The notes: generated by a model from the letters alone, not told the origin. A DNA stretch of 64,000 bases from Tiliqua scincoides (GCF_035046505.1 NC_089821.1:314075368-314139367); one strand, 5' to 3'; positions 52,701 through 61,922 are shown, numbered from the stretch's first letter. Translations and numbers: made by a program.

Positions 52701-55618
52701 ACACGCTGCAGAGGAAGCTTGAGACTGGAAGTCGAGCTCTCTCTTTGGGCCGTCTGAAGTGGGGTCACGGTGGGTAGACTAGAGAAGGTGTTGAGTGTTT
52801 GTTTTGCTGAAAAGGGGGGCTAAGAGGCGCAGTGCTACAGTCCACTCACACAAGCAAGCAAGTGCTTTATCTTGTTTGTACAGCACTTCAAATCTTTTGC
52901 TGATGAGCCAAAGTAATATCCTCTCAGTCTCATTGCTGTATCTTAACATAGATTATTTAATGTTAATTCTTATTGTGCCTCATTCAGTTTTTTCAGCCAG
53001 AGCTATGTTAGGTTTGCATTATTTGGTGCAGAGAAAGATACACTTGTGTCTTTAGCATTGCATAATCTGGTGTTCATGGTTTCTATTTCTCCCCTTAGTT
53101 CATCAGTGGTGCCAAGGAAATTTGCAACGCTTTGGGTGCTGAGGGCTATTGGGCTGACTTCATTGACCCAACTTCAGGACTGCCAGTGAGTATTTTTGTC
53201 CAAAATGAGATGACTGCTCAGCATGGGGAGGTGGGTTCAGACTGGCAGTGGAACAAGGAGGATCCTGCTGGTTGCCTAACATGGCGAGAGGGTCACCTAA
53301 CATGGTTCTTGGAACCCACTTCTTCTGTGGGGTTGAAGAAGAACTACTTGAAGAACAAACCGAGATCACCAAACCCACCGTCATTGCTGCTGAAGGGGCC
53401 ATTTAGCCAATGGTGGATGCAATGCTGAAAGCAGATGGGTCTTTCCAAGCGGGCTGGGAGAGTGTCAGCTGTGGGAGGCAGCAGATCATCTTCTGAGAAT
53501 TCTTTCATGGACCTCTTTGTGGCTGCTTAAAACAGACTGTTGGCTGAAATGCTGCAGCTGCTGGTTTGCTGGCACTGGGGAAGGGGAGGGGGTAGTTTAG
53601 AGAACCAAAGAATACGTCCCAGATTTAAATGGGCTTTTCAAAGCCTAGTCATATGAAAGTCACTTGGGATCCTATGTCCAGTTTTGGGCATCACATTTGT
53701 AGGAGGACGTAGATCTGGCCTGGATACCTTTAAAAAGGGATTGGACAAGTTTCTGGAGAAAATTCCATTATGGGTTACAAGCCATGATGTGTATGCAACC
53801 TCCTGATTTTAGAAATGGGCTATGTCAGATGCAAGGGAGGGCACCAGGATGCAGGTCTCTTGTTGTCTGGTGTGCTCCCTGGGGCATTTGGTGGGCTGCT
53901 GTGAGATACAGGAAGCTGGACTAGCTGGGCCTATGGCCTGATCCAGTGGGGCTGTTCTTATGTTCTTAACTACAATTCCCAGGAGGCCTTGCAGGTCTCT
54001 TGTTATCTGGTGTGCTCCCTGGGGCATTTGGTGGGCCGCTGTGAGATACAGGAAGCTGGACTAGCTGGGCCTATGGCCTGATCCAGTGGGGCTGTTCTTA
54101 TGTTCTTATAAGCCGTAGCAGGTTCATAGGAGGGCAGCTAAGGTGGTGAGGGGCCTGGAAACCAAGACGTCCTATGGAGAACAGTTGGTGTTTATTGCCT
54201 GGAGATGTTGGAGATAGGATGGCTATGTCTGAAGGATGGCTATGTCCAAAGAAGAAAGAGGAGCCTTGCCCTCTGTGGCTGTTGAGGCTGGACTGGAGCC
54301 ACCTGCTTGAAACTACAGGGAAGTAGACCTAGGTTTGGAGGAAGCTGCAAGAATTGTCTGGCACTGGGACAACCTGTCTCGTGCAGCTATGGGCTGTCCT
54401 TTGGTGGAGGTTGTCGGGCAGAGGCTGGACTGCAACCTGTCAGGGATGCTATCGTGGCTGCACTGAGCTTTCAAGACCCCGTCCAACTTGAACAGTCTAT
54501 GAAAGAACATTCTCTGTAGGAGGGAGGGGGGCATACGTCACGACATGGGTTGCCCCTCCTCTGCTCAGCCAGAGTAATTTTGGATTCCACCACCAGAGGG
54601 GGCACCCCATCCTTCCCAGTCCAGCTCTGCCTTGCATAGAGCTAGGCTGTGACTGGGCTGGCTCCTGGGTTCAGCTTCTTTCCACCTTCTTTCTCCTTTT
54701 CTCCCTCTTCTGCCTCCCCCACTTCCCCCTCCAGCCTCTTATCTCCCCCCCCTTAGCATCCAGGAGGCCAGCCAGAGGGTCAGGCAGGGGGCCTCACCAG
54801 CCTGTGTGGCGACAGCAGGAGGCCCGCCAGCCCTGCTACTTCTTGCAAAGAAGTAGGGGACAACTGACATTATTATTAAGAATACTTATAGGCTGCTTTT
54901 CAACCCAAAAGTTCACAAAGGGAACAGAAGCTCCCTGTCTCAAAGGGGCTCAGTCTGAAAAGACACAGAGGAAACTCCAGCAAACAGCCACTAGGAAAGT
55001 CATGGTGCTGGGCAGAAAAGGAGGGAGTTCCTCTGCTCCTGAGGAGCAGCACTTGAGGCAGTGCTTCTTTGCCCGGAGGCAGTGGACATGTGCAGCTGCT
55101 TTTCTCCCATTTGTGGGTTTAGAGGGTGTTGAGTGTGTTTGCATTGCTGCAAGATGGTTGCAGCAGGGGCTGGCAGAAGGCTTGTTTCTTGGACTAGGAC
55201 AGCTGGCAGGTGGCATCGCTCAGAAGAGTTGCATGTCAAGGGATGGAGCTGCAGCCTCCAGGCACCTCCCCAGGGAGAAAATTCCTGCAGGCGTTAAAAT
55301 CTATACAAAAGCAGCAGGAATGACAGAAAAACGTACAGGGGTCCCACTGTGATCTGTGAGCTTAGACTTCAGCAAGGATCCTCACAGCAAGCTCTCAGTG
55401 GTGCTCGGTTGTTTCCTTTCCAGTTCTTTGGCCCCTACACCAACAGCACCCTTTTTGAAACAGACGAGCGCTACCGCCATTTAGGGTTCTCTGTGGAAGA
55501 CCTCGGCTGCTGTAAAGTTATCCGCCATCACCTTTGGGGGACACACGTGGTAGTGGGAAGTGTCTTCACCAATGCTGTGCCCAGCAGTCCTGTTCTGAAG
55601 AAGCTGAGTGGGCACTGA
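43697..55618 (+). CDS. MMADHC-like: CblD-like cobalamin trafficking protein (MMADHC paralogue), six coding exons
   Basis: CblD receives cobalamin from MMACHC and directs it to cytosolic methionine synthase or mitochondrial methylmalonyl-CoA mutase. Coding exons: 43697-43705, 43806-44048, 46438-46546, 46835-46965, 53099-53185 and 55424-55618; total 774 bases, 257 residues (human MMADHC 296). Exon 1 encodes only MAG, as human begins MAN before VLCNRAR; here exon 2 begins [12 protein letters not shown]. The conserved core starts at residue 94: [69 protein letters not shown]. Cys222 corresponds to human Cys261, the cobalt-binding cysteine. All junctions are GT-AG and frames join. The N-terminal region is short, Arg/Pro/Gly-rich and poorly conserved. 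The polyadenylation signal is at 55,663. Probably functional; substitutions are of the conservative kind. Confidence 0.9.
43806..44048 (+). CDS. MMADHC-like: CblD-like exon 2
   Basis: Acceptor cccctccgcag, donor CTGCAG|GTAAGC; 81 codons (residues 4-84). Rich in Arg, Pro, Leu and Gly. The first 15 residues are basic with few acids, as in a mitochondrial presequence. It is shorter than the matching human region. Confidence 0.8.
44049..46437 (+). other. MMADHC-like: CblD-like intron 2
   Basis: 2.4 kb, falling from CpG-island composition to normal after about 44,900. Contains a foldback hAT MITE at 45,719-46,178 and a C-run near 45,420. Confidence 0.85.
45719..46178 (+). mobile_element. Foldback hAT MITE
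   Basis: Ends CAGGGCTTTTCAAACTGGGG and agtttgagaatcactg are inverted. Flanking octamers ccatacac (45711-45718) and caatacac (46179-46186) match at 7 of 8. Inside, ggcgtttacttaccagtccc near 45,850 is repeated in reverse near 46,070, so most of the element can pair with itself. Confidence 0.85.
46438..46546 (+). CDS. MMADHC-like: CblD-like exon 3
   Basis: Acceptor ctgtttcttcag, donor AAAG|GTACAG. Encodes [20 protein letters not shown], very close to human [20 protein letters not shown]. Confidence 0.95.
46835..46965 (+). CDS. MMADHC-like: CblD-like exon 4
   Basis: Acceptor gctgtctttgcag, donor GAAATG|GTAAGT. Encodes [20 protein letters not shown] and [18 protein letters not shown]. Confidence 0.95.
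48403..50187 (+). mobile_element. Composite hAT-like element with internal duplication
   Basis: Left edge CAGCTGAGGTTCCCAGCCTG and right edge ggttgggaaccactg are inverted relatives, as in hAT elements. Inside, 48,565-48,960 and 49,005-49,355 are diverged direct copies about 440 bp apart (shared words gtgagygcccagaca, ggactccagcc, gtgrcagcaggagagggga). The outer octamers do not match, so the limits are provisional. It includes a CR1 piece at 49,697-49,800. Confidence 0.5.
49697..49800 (-). mobile_element. CR1 relic
   Basis: Minus-strand RT C-terminus and UTR start ([16 protein letters not shown]-like). About 100 bp and more diverged than the main copies. Confidence 0.65.
50318..50850 (+). mobile_element. 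Decayed TA-type MITE split by a hAT
   Basis: The left part ggcccccatatctgtggatt matches the terminus of the mariner-like MITE at 16,986-17,362. The sequence resumes after the hAT at 50,817. The far end is not clear. Confidence 0.45.
50359..50808 (+). mobile_element. 450-bp hAT MITE with perfect 8-bp duplication
   Basis: Termini CAGGGGTGCCCAAACC and, on the opposite strand, CAGGGGTGTCCAAAGT are inverted repeats. The duplication atccagag is exact at 50351-50358 and 50809-50816. Interior words such as gtggcccttgcgga are typical of squamate hAT MITEs. No transposase frame. Confidence 0.92.
51347..51890 (-). mobile_element. Second LINE family, copy 3
   Basis: The minus strand reads [40 protein letters not shown], and the terminal [20 protein letters not shown]. 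The 3' end in minus orientation is gagactgaaggctgccaact. The frame is open from 51,767 to 51,375. Confidence 0.88.
53099..53185 (+). CDS. MMADHC-like: CblD-like exon 5
   Basis: Acceptor tctccccttag, donor CTGCCA|GTGAGT; 29 codons, [20 protein letters not shown] then FIDPTSGLP. Confidence 0.95.
53186..55423 (+). other. MMADHC-like: CblD-like intron 5
   Basis: 2.2 kb. 53,640-54,230 is CR1-derived. 54,240-55,420 contains no recognised repeat or exon. Confidence 0.85.
53700..54108 (+). mobile_element. CR1 3' end with doubled 140-bp tail
   Basis: Begins in the RT C-terminus (aaaagggattggacaagttt) and ends in two tails: gttcttatgttctta at 53,954 and 54,094, exactly 140 bp apart, with the actacaattcccagg junction between. 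Flanking sequence (53,640-53,699 and 54,110-54,230) resembles an older CR1-like copy. Confidence 0.9.
55424..55618 (+). CDS. MMADHC-like: CblD-like exon 6 with stop
   Basis: Acceptor gtttcctttccag; 64 codons plus TGA. Encodes [20 protein letters not shown], the GCC motif with the cobalt-ligand cysteine, and [15 protein letters not shown]; ends KKLSGH (human KKLSGN). Confidence 0.96.
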   Translation, partial: FFGPYTNSTLFETDERYRHLGFSVEDLGCCKVIRHHLWGTHVVVGSVFTNAVPSSPVLKKLSGH

Positions 55619-55662
55619 CTGCGTGGCACCGTTGCTGCTGTCTCCCTCTACTTGAGCTGGTC

Positions 55663-55668
55663 AATAAA
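55663..55668 (+). terminator. MMADHC-like: CblD-like polyadenylation signal
   Basis: AATAAA 45 bp after the stop codon, giving a very short 3' UTR. Confidence 0.8.
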
Positions 55669-56640
55669 CACTACTGGACCGTATCGGGTCTTAAATTACA
55701 TTAATTGGTGGACTGGCTCTGTTTTAGTCTTATTTGTACAGCATTGTAAGTGTCCTGCAGTTGGCATCTGATGCCAACCTAAAGATGGTTGTGACCACTT
55801 TTTCAGACCCCTGGGTAATTTGCACCCATACCTTATGGACAAGTTCCACACAGGTGCATTGGCGCTTGTGGTGGTAGTGGCCTCTCCACTGGCCATCCCA
55901 GCATAGTTTCTTACCAGATTGTGCTGTGAGGTGGTACCCAAACAGTCCTTGGGCTTGAGTTCATTGGCTGGTGCCTATTTTTACCCCTCCCATGAGCAGT
56001 GGCCCTCTTCCCCAACACCACCATCTTCAACTAACAAGCAAGGAGGGCATCAAAGCACTGTCATGGGACAAGGAGGCGGGACATGGCAGCGGACATTTCC
56101 ATGGTCTCCTGGTCTGTGCCTTGTCCACTATGATAATCGTGGCTGCAAGAATTCTCTGTTTGATCCAGGAACTGGAAACTGGCCAGAGTAATCTGGTGCA
56201 AGAACTCTGCCAGGTGCAAATCACAGAAACTCCTGTAAAGTTCCCGGGGGACGGGGGGACGGGACGGGGACAGAAACAGGAAATACACATATGTAGCAGC
56301 TGTGGGAAAGCTGTTAGGAGAAGAGAGAAGGGGACAGGCAAAGGAACTCTTAGGGGCAAAGATAGAAGAGGGGAGAGATGTAAGCAGATAGTTGGGCATT
56401 GCCAAACACCTGCTAGAAAATGGAGTGGGAAGGTGGAAGTGATGGAGGTTCTGAAAAAGAGGCAAAAGTGGGGATCACGGGAGATTAATGGGGGAGGGAG
56501 AAGTTTTGGCTATGCCTGTACCTGGAACGAAAGGCAATGCACCAAACCCACTTCTGGATTTGGTCCTGGGAGGGGGGGCAGGATTGGTGATGGGGCCCCA
56601 GTTTCATAATTTATTCACTGGGGTTTGGCACAAAAAAGCC
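55669..56640. other. Intergenic, no gene recognised
   Basis: Includes a G-rich tract at 56,246-56,269 with four G-runs separated by the dinucleotide AC, a short-loop quadruplex pattern on the plus strand. Otherwise nothing recognised. Confidence 0.5.
56246..56269 (+). repeat. G-quadruplex-type tract with AC loops
   Basis: G5-AC-G6-AC-G3-AC-G4: four runs of at least three G with two-base loops. Confidence 0.75.
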
Positions 56641-56925
56641 ACTGGCTTGAAGTGGTTGAAGAGTCCTGGCCTGGATGCCTTTTAAAAGGGGATTGGACTG
56701 ATTTATGGAGGAAAAGTCCTTCACGGCCACAAGCCCTGACGACTGTATGCAGCCTCCCAGTTTTAGAGGTAGCCTCTCTCTGACATGCTAGGGAGTGGCC
56801 ACAGAATGCAGGTATCTTGTCCTGAATGCTCCCTGAGGCATCTGGTGGGCCACTGTCAGATCCAGGAAGCTGGACTGGCGGGACCCTGGGCCTAATCCAG
56901 TAGGGCTCTTAGTTGGACCACCCCA
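56640..56925 (+). mobile_element. Old CR1 3' end
   Basis: Recognisable RT C-terminus (ttttaaaaggggattggact) and tail (gaagctggactggcggga), with more differences than the other copies. Confidence 0.75.
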
Positions 56926-57011
56926 TTGCATAAGAGGCTTGTGGCTGGTGTGCCTACTGTTTGAGGGACTCACCAGACTGAAGCTGGACCATATCAATTT
57001 GTCAACTACTC

Positions 57012-57058
57012 CTGTTGGCAACCTTCAGTCTTGAAAGACTATGGTATCGTGCTCTGAA
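57012..57058 (-). mobile_element. Very short tail copy of the second LINE/5S SINE family
   Basis: Minus strand reads agagcacgataccatagtct then ttcaagactgaaggttgcca. Only the shared 3' tail is present, about 45 bp. Confidence 0.75.
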
Positions 57059-57359
57059 CTTCAACTACTAATAAATCAATAACTGGAGACAACACATGTT
57101 TGGCTTCTCTGCGCTGCATCCAGCATAGTCTACTTGCCTTCAAGAGGCATGTCTCCAACAAAAATGGCCCCAGATGTTTGGCAGAAGCATTCCGTGGGGG
57201 GGGGGGGGCTCACTGTCCTTGCGAAGGGATGGAATGGAAGGAGTCCAGCCTGACGCCACGACTGTGGGTCCTGTACAGCAGGTGGGTGGGGGCTTTTCTA
57301 GTGCGCTGTGCAAGATTCCCAGCCCTGCTCTGCTCTTCCCCTCCATTCTGTTCCATCCG

Positions 57360-57409
57360 TGACTCAGCAGGCTCCGCCCTCATTACAAAGGCACTGACGG
57401 TTGCTATGG
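57360..57409 (+). promoter_or_regulatory. Candidate promoter motifs upstream of the ADAM gene
   Basis: tgactcagca at 57360-57369 is an AP-1/MARE-type half site. ggttgctatgg at 57399-57409 resembles an RFX X-box half site, a motif common in vertebrate testis promoters. A GC box (gctccgccct) lies between. No TATA box was seen. Function is inferred from motif resemblance only. Confidence 0.3.
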
Positions 57410-57532
57410 TCAGAACCCTCCTCTCCTGCCTCACATGGAGCCCCTGCCCCGTCTTGCCCGCGGCCCCCCAGCAGCTCCAGGGATGAGAAGCGGGGGTAGG
57501 GCGCCCTGGGGGTTCTTTCCCTGCCTGGGAAA

Positions 57533-59644
57533 ATGACCAGCAACCTGGTGTGGCTCTTGCTGCTAGTCCTGAAAAGCAGTCTGAGTGAGGGGCCCATCCA
57601 GACGCCCCCACGGGGGTTCAGGTACGCCTCCTACGAGGTGACCACCCCGAGGAAGCTGAGCCCACGCTACGGACAGCGCAAGCCCCAGGCCGTTAATTAC
57701 CTACTGCAGATTGGGGGGAAGAGCCACGTGGTACACCTCCAACCGAAGAGGGGCTTTGTCCCCAAACACTTCCCTGTCTTCACCTACAGCAAGGAGGGGG
57801 ACCTCCAGGTGGACTACCCCTTCATCAGGGACGACTGCTTCTACCACGGCTTTGTGCAAGGCCAGCCCTCCTCCCTGGTTGTCCTCAGCACTTGCTCTGG
57901 GGGCCTTCGGGGCCTCCTGCAGATGGGAAGCAAGACCTTTGAGATTGAGCCTCTCCGAGCATCTGCCACCTTCCAGCACGTGGTGTATCCATTCGAGGGA
58001 AAGGAGGGTGTGGACCGTATGCGGTGTGGCCTGACAGACAGGGAGCGAAGTCGCCAAGAGGACATGGTCCTGAACACTGCGAATGCAGCAGGGGGAAGTG
58101 ACCCAGGAGCCTGGCAGACACGCACCAGGTATGCAAAGGTTGCAGTTGTGGTGGACCACGAACGATATGTTCAGTTTGGCAAGAACGAGACACTGGTCAC
58201 ATTTCAAGTGCTGGATGCCATCCACATTGCTGATTCCCTGTACCAACCACTTGGCATTCGAGTGGCTGTGGTGGGGCTGGAGATATGGTCTCAAAGGAAC
58301 CTCATTGCCATTGCTAAAAGCATCGAGGAACTGCTGGATATTTTCAACGCCTGGAGGAAAGTGACTCTCGTTCAGCGGCTTAGGCACGATGTCGGCCACT
58401 TAATGGCCTACCAGTACTTTGGAGTGCGGCTGGGCTTGGCCTTTGTAGGGACAGTGTGCGATCCCATGTGGGCCTCTGCGGTCGAAGTGTTCATTACATC
58501 CAGCTTGCTGTCATTCAGTCTCACTTTTGCTCATCAGCTGGGCCACAACCTTGGCATGCAGCATGATCAGAAATACTGCACTTGTCACCAGCATTCCTGC
58601 ATTATGGCCACACTGCAGAGCAACGCAAGCAGGTTCAGCAATTGCAGCTACCACAGTTATGCTAACCTGATAAATGGTGGCCAGAAACAGTGCTTGCTGA
58701 TCCCACCAGAATACGAGAAATTGTATGAACGCAGAACTTGTGGCAACCAGGTAGTGGAGAGTGGCGAGCAGTGTGACTGTGGGTCGAAAGTTCACTGTGA
58801 CTCAGACGCATGTTGCCAGTCCAACTGCATGTTACGCTCAGGAGCCACTTGTGCCTTTGGGAAGTGCTGTGCCAACTGCCAGCTCCTTCCGTCGGGAACA
58901 GTCTGCAGGGAAAGGACCAGCACCTGTGACCTTCCCGAGTATTGCACGGGGCTTTCAGAGTGGTGTCCTGAAGATCTCCATGTGCAGGATGGAGCACCGT
59001 GCCAAGAGGGCGCCTACTGTTACCATGGGAAGTGCTCCACTCACCAGGAACAGTGCAAAACCATCTTTGGCAAGCAGGCAGCCGCTGCCCCGCTGCACTG
59101 CTTCAAGGAGATAAACTCCCGTGGAGATCGCTTTGGCAACTGTGGCGTGACTGGTGGCAACGTTTACAAGAAGTGTGAAAGCAGCAGTGTCTTGTGTGGC
59201 AGAGTCCAGTGCACAAATGTCAAGGAAGTGCCTGATCTGAATGCACAGAGCACCGTCATTCAAACCTCTCTCCGCAACAGCTTGTGCTGGGGCACAAATC
59301 CCCACAGAGAGACAGGCCTCGCTGACCTGGGAGAGGTGAGGGATGGCACGCAGTGCGGCAGTGGCATGATCTGCCTCAACAGGGATTGCATCCAAGTGTC
59401 CCTCCTGAACTACGACTGCAATAAAACCAAGTGCCACAACAGAGGAGTGTGCAACTCTCATAGAAATTGCCACTGTGACTACGGCTGGGCCCCTCCGTAC
59501 TGCCTAGAGGAAGGCTACGGGGGCAGCATTGACAGTGGACCCCCACCCACCAACCGTGGCACCATAGGAGTGGCTGCAAGCATGTGGGTCGTCGTTTCAG
59601 TGTCCACTGCCGCTGCTCTCAGGGAGGGGATTGGCATCTTGTAA
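57533..59644 (+). CDS. Intronless ADAM family protein, catalytic Glu replaced by Gln
   Basis: A single open frame of 703 codons with the full ADAM layout: signal peptide 1-19, prodomain to about 199 with switch-type Cys165 (RMRCGLT), metalloprotease-like domain about 200-392, disintegrin domain about 402-488 (CDCGSKVHCDSDACC, CDLPEYC), cysteine-rich region to about 625, and EGF-like module 629-657 (CHNRGVCNSHRNCHCDYGW). The zinc site reads HQLGHNLGMQHD at 334-345, so the general-base Glu is Gln335; the three histidines and a Met-turn (CIMAT) remain. No introns, as in the mammalian ADAM20/21/29/30 group, so a retroposition origin is likely. The C-terminus is short: one weak hydrophobic stretch (TIGVAASMWVVVSVSTAAAL) and almost no cytosolic tail. 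Probable adhesion or receptor role, perhaps in the testis. Exact orthology is not certain. Confidence 0.9.
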   Translation: MTSNLVWLLLLVLKSSLSEGPIQTPPRGFRYASYEVTTPRKLSPRYGQRKPQAVNYLLQIGGKSHVVHLQPKRGFVPKHFPVFTYSKEGDLQVDYPFIRDDCFYHGFVQGQPSSLVVLSTCSGGLRGLLQMGSKTFEIEPLRASATFQHVVYPFEGKEGVDRMRCGLTDRERSRQEDMVLNTANAAGGSDPGAWQTRTRYAKVAVVVDHERYVQFGKNETLVTFQVLDAIHIADSLYQPLGIRVAVVGLEIWSQRNLIAIAKSIEELLDIFNAWRKVTLVQRLRHDVGHLMAYQYFGVRLGLAFVGTVCDPMWASAVEVFITSSLLSFSLTFAHQLGHNLGMQHDQKYCTCHQHSCIMATLQSNASRFSNCSYHSYANLINGGQKQCLLIPPEYEKLYERRTCGNQVVESGEQCDCGSKVHCDSDACCQSNCMLRSGATCAFGKCCANCQLLPSGTVCRERTSTCDLPEYCTGLSEWCPEDLHVQDGAPCQEGAYCYHGKCSTHQEQCKTIFGKQAAAAPLHCFKEINSRGDRFGNCGVTGGNVYKKCESSSVLCGRVQCTNVKEVPDLNAQSTVIQTSLRNSLCWGTNPHRETGLADLGEVRDGTQCGSGMICLNRDCIQVSLLNYDCNKTKCHNRGVCNSHRNCHCDYGWAPPYCLEEGYGGSIDSGPPPTNRGTIGVAASMWVVVSVSTAAALREGIGIL

Positions 59645-61094
59645 GAAACTTCATGGACGAAACTGCTTGAATTGCTTACTGCATCGGGTGACAGACTCCC
59701 AGATGAGGACCACTCCTAAAGTCTCGCCCCTGACATAGTGGGCATTTTGGAGAGAGGAGCAGAGCAGGCACAGCGAGGTGCTTCACGCCCCACACTCTCA
59801 CAGATAAGGCATTCTGTTGCCTGTCACACAGCGTAAATGTGGCCTCTTGGGAATAATTGTCTTGAAACCCCATTTCTCAGAATAATTGGTTTTCCAGGCT
59901 CATCAAGCTTACGAAAAGACTCAAGGGAGACACCCAAACGGTCACATTAAGGGCGCTTTCCCATGGGGCCTCTTGTGACCAAAGGACAGTGGAGTATCTC
60001 CTGAACAAGGCACTCCTGGTCTTTCCAGATACGAACAAGATCTCCTGAACAAGGCAGCCCCAGTCTTTCCAGATACGTTCTGGCCAACGAAAACTGCTTG
60101 CAGGTCATGCGGAAGCAACACAGATGGACTTGCAGAGAAACCGCCAGTTCACAGTGCAGAGAAGCTCAGGCCTCTTCCTCGTCAGTGCTTGTGCCTCTGA
60201 AAGGCCCTCTGTTCTCTGAAAGGAGCTGTCCCAAGTGGTTGTTCCTTCTTCTTGCAGGTCCAGCCTGTTGAATGTTCTCCAGCAGAGACATTTTCAGCGT
60301 AATTTTTTGGATCCACAAAATAGCTCTTGAAATGATTCTCACGGGTGCCTGCCTTTTCCAGTTTGGAAGCAGCTGTTTGCAGAGTTCGCTGGTGGCAGAT
60401 CATTGGTGGGCAGGCAGGCGTTGGTTCTGTGCTCAGGCAAGTTATGTGATTTTTTCTGTTGAAATATTGCCACATCTTGGAATCTTTCTAATGCTTTGTG
60501 GAGGCAGAATTTTATACTGGAACTGACTGTCCGTTCCAGTAGGCTGTCAGTGAGAGGCCTGGAGGTTTGGAAAAACACAGCCCTAAGGGTTTGCCATTCT
60601 GAGGCAGAGGCTGCACCAGAAGTCTCCTTTCAACAATCATGGCAACGTTACTGGCTTCCTTGTGACTCTGGAATTCCATTAGGAAGGAAGCAAAGCAGCT
60701 CACACTGCACATTAATGAATTCTCTGCTCAAGGGGCTTCAGTGTCCCAGACAACAGATCTTGGTGGAGGTTCAGGAGAGCAGAGACTGCATCAAATGGGA
60801 GCATTGAGAATCTTCAGTACATCCAGCCTGGTGGGTAAAGTTCTAGTTTGTATCTTCACTTACTTATTTATGCAAATCTATTTCTTCTAGTGGGGCTTTC
60901 TGTGTTCCACCCAGTTGTTGGGGCAGTGACAAGCTAGTATGAGGAAAGCTTATGCTGTGTTAGGGTCCAGTCAGCAGAGGTATAAGCAAATAGTTAAACC
61001 AGAGGTTTTAAATGATGCATCAGGTGAATCGTATGACAATCAAAGGAACCCTAACAGAGGTGCCTGCTATCATCAACCATTTTATAACTTGGCA
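59645..61094. other. ADAM 3' flank
   Basis: No canonical polyadenylation hexamer stood out close to the stop. A 44-bp direct repeat (ctgaacaaggca and tctttccagatacg) lies at 60,001-60,088. No exon recognised. Confidence 0.45.
60001..60088 (+). repeat. 44-bp direct repeat, two copies
   Basis: ctgaacaaggca then tctttccagatacg occurs from 60,001 and again from 60,045. Confidence 0.8.
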
Positions 61095-61922
61095 CAGGGT
61101 TTCTCAAACTGGGTCATGAAGCTGAAGCTGACAAGCAGGTAGCTGAGAGAAAATGCATGGAGGCTTATGAAGTCCAAGTGAGCCATATCACGTTTACTCA
61201 CAAGTAGGCGACAGTGCCTTAGTCCACTGCAAAGACCTGGCCGAGAGGAATCCAATCCAACCCCACCAGAATGATCCTAATCAAATAAACAGCACCCCAA
61301 AAACACTCCAGAAGGAAGTACCCTACGCCAGGCGGACAAATACATGGAGCCCTATGAAAACATGTACCACTAAGGTACACATTTCCCTGCAAGTAAGCAA
61401 ATGTGCCTTGGCTCATATTGAATGTCAGTCAAAGGGGAATGCAAGGCCACCAGAATGATCCCAATCTGATGAAAGTGGAGCTCAATAAAAGCTCCAGAAG
61501 GTAGGCCCCCCCACACACTAAAAAAGATGAAAACATATGCTTGAGCTGGTGAGGTGACTTTTTTTAAAGACTTGTAAAGCTCAGTGGCATACGTTGCATA
61601 TAAGCAACAGGGATCAAATGTGTACACCTGTGGGCTGGGCAGAAATGGGTGATACATAGGAGCTTAAATTGAACTGGGAACTGGGTAGGGCTGAAAATCT
61701 TACTGATTTTTTGGAAGGGGATTAATGTTAGTGCAGGCAGGCTACAGCAAAAGTTCACTTGGTAGAAAAGGGCTGGCTTCCCCATCTCATTGTTTTTACT
61801 TTATATATATTTAATTTGCTTGATGATGTCACTTCTGGCCATGGCATCACTTCTGGTGGGTCCCAGGCAGATTATCATTCTAAAAAGTGGGTCCCAGAGC
61901 TGAAGAGTTTTGAGAACCACTT
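61095..61922 (+). mobile_element. hAT-like element with internal duplication
   Basis: Left end CAGGGTTTCTCAAACTGGGT and right end gttttgagaaccactt are inverted relatives. The right part (gatgatgtcacttctggcca and ctaaaaagtgggtccca) matches the MITE at 22,234. Inside, 61,202-61,322 and 61,390-61,507 are diverged direct copies about 188 bp apart (ccaccagaatgatcc, ctccagaagg). The flanking octamers match poorly. Confidence 0.55.

Larger units (their letters stand above)
46966..53098 (+). other. MMADHC-like: CblD-like intron 4
   Basis: 6.1 kb. Holds a composite hAT-like element (48,403-50,187), a nested hAT (50,359-50,808), and a minus-strand LINE (51,347-51,890). 46,990-48,400 and 51,900-53,090 contain nothing I recognise apart from short relics. 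Confidence 0.85.

Noticed and set aside
53290-53500. Possible extra coding exon after CblD-like exon 5 ([20 protein letters not shown])
   Set aside because: A stop follows shortly, there is no counterpart in the CblD family, and the exon 5 donor joins cleanly to exon 6 without it.
43697-55618. Calling this gene MMADHC itself
   Set aside because: Neighbours differ from human MMADHC and the N-terminal region is very different. Paralogue is the safer reading until the genome is searched.
57533-59644. Snake-venom-type metalloprotease
   Set aside because: Intronless, with a full EGF-like module and the domain order of the retroposed ADAM20/21-type group. Nothing points to a venom gene.
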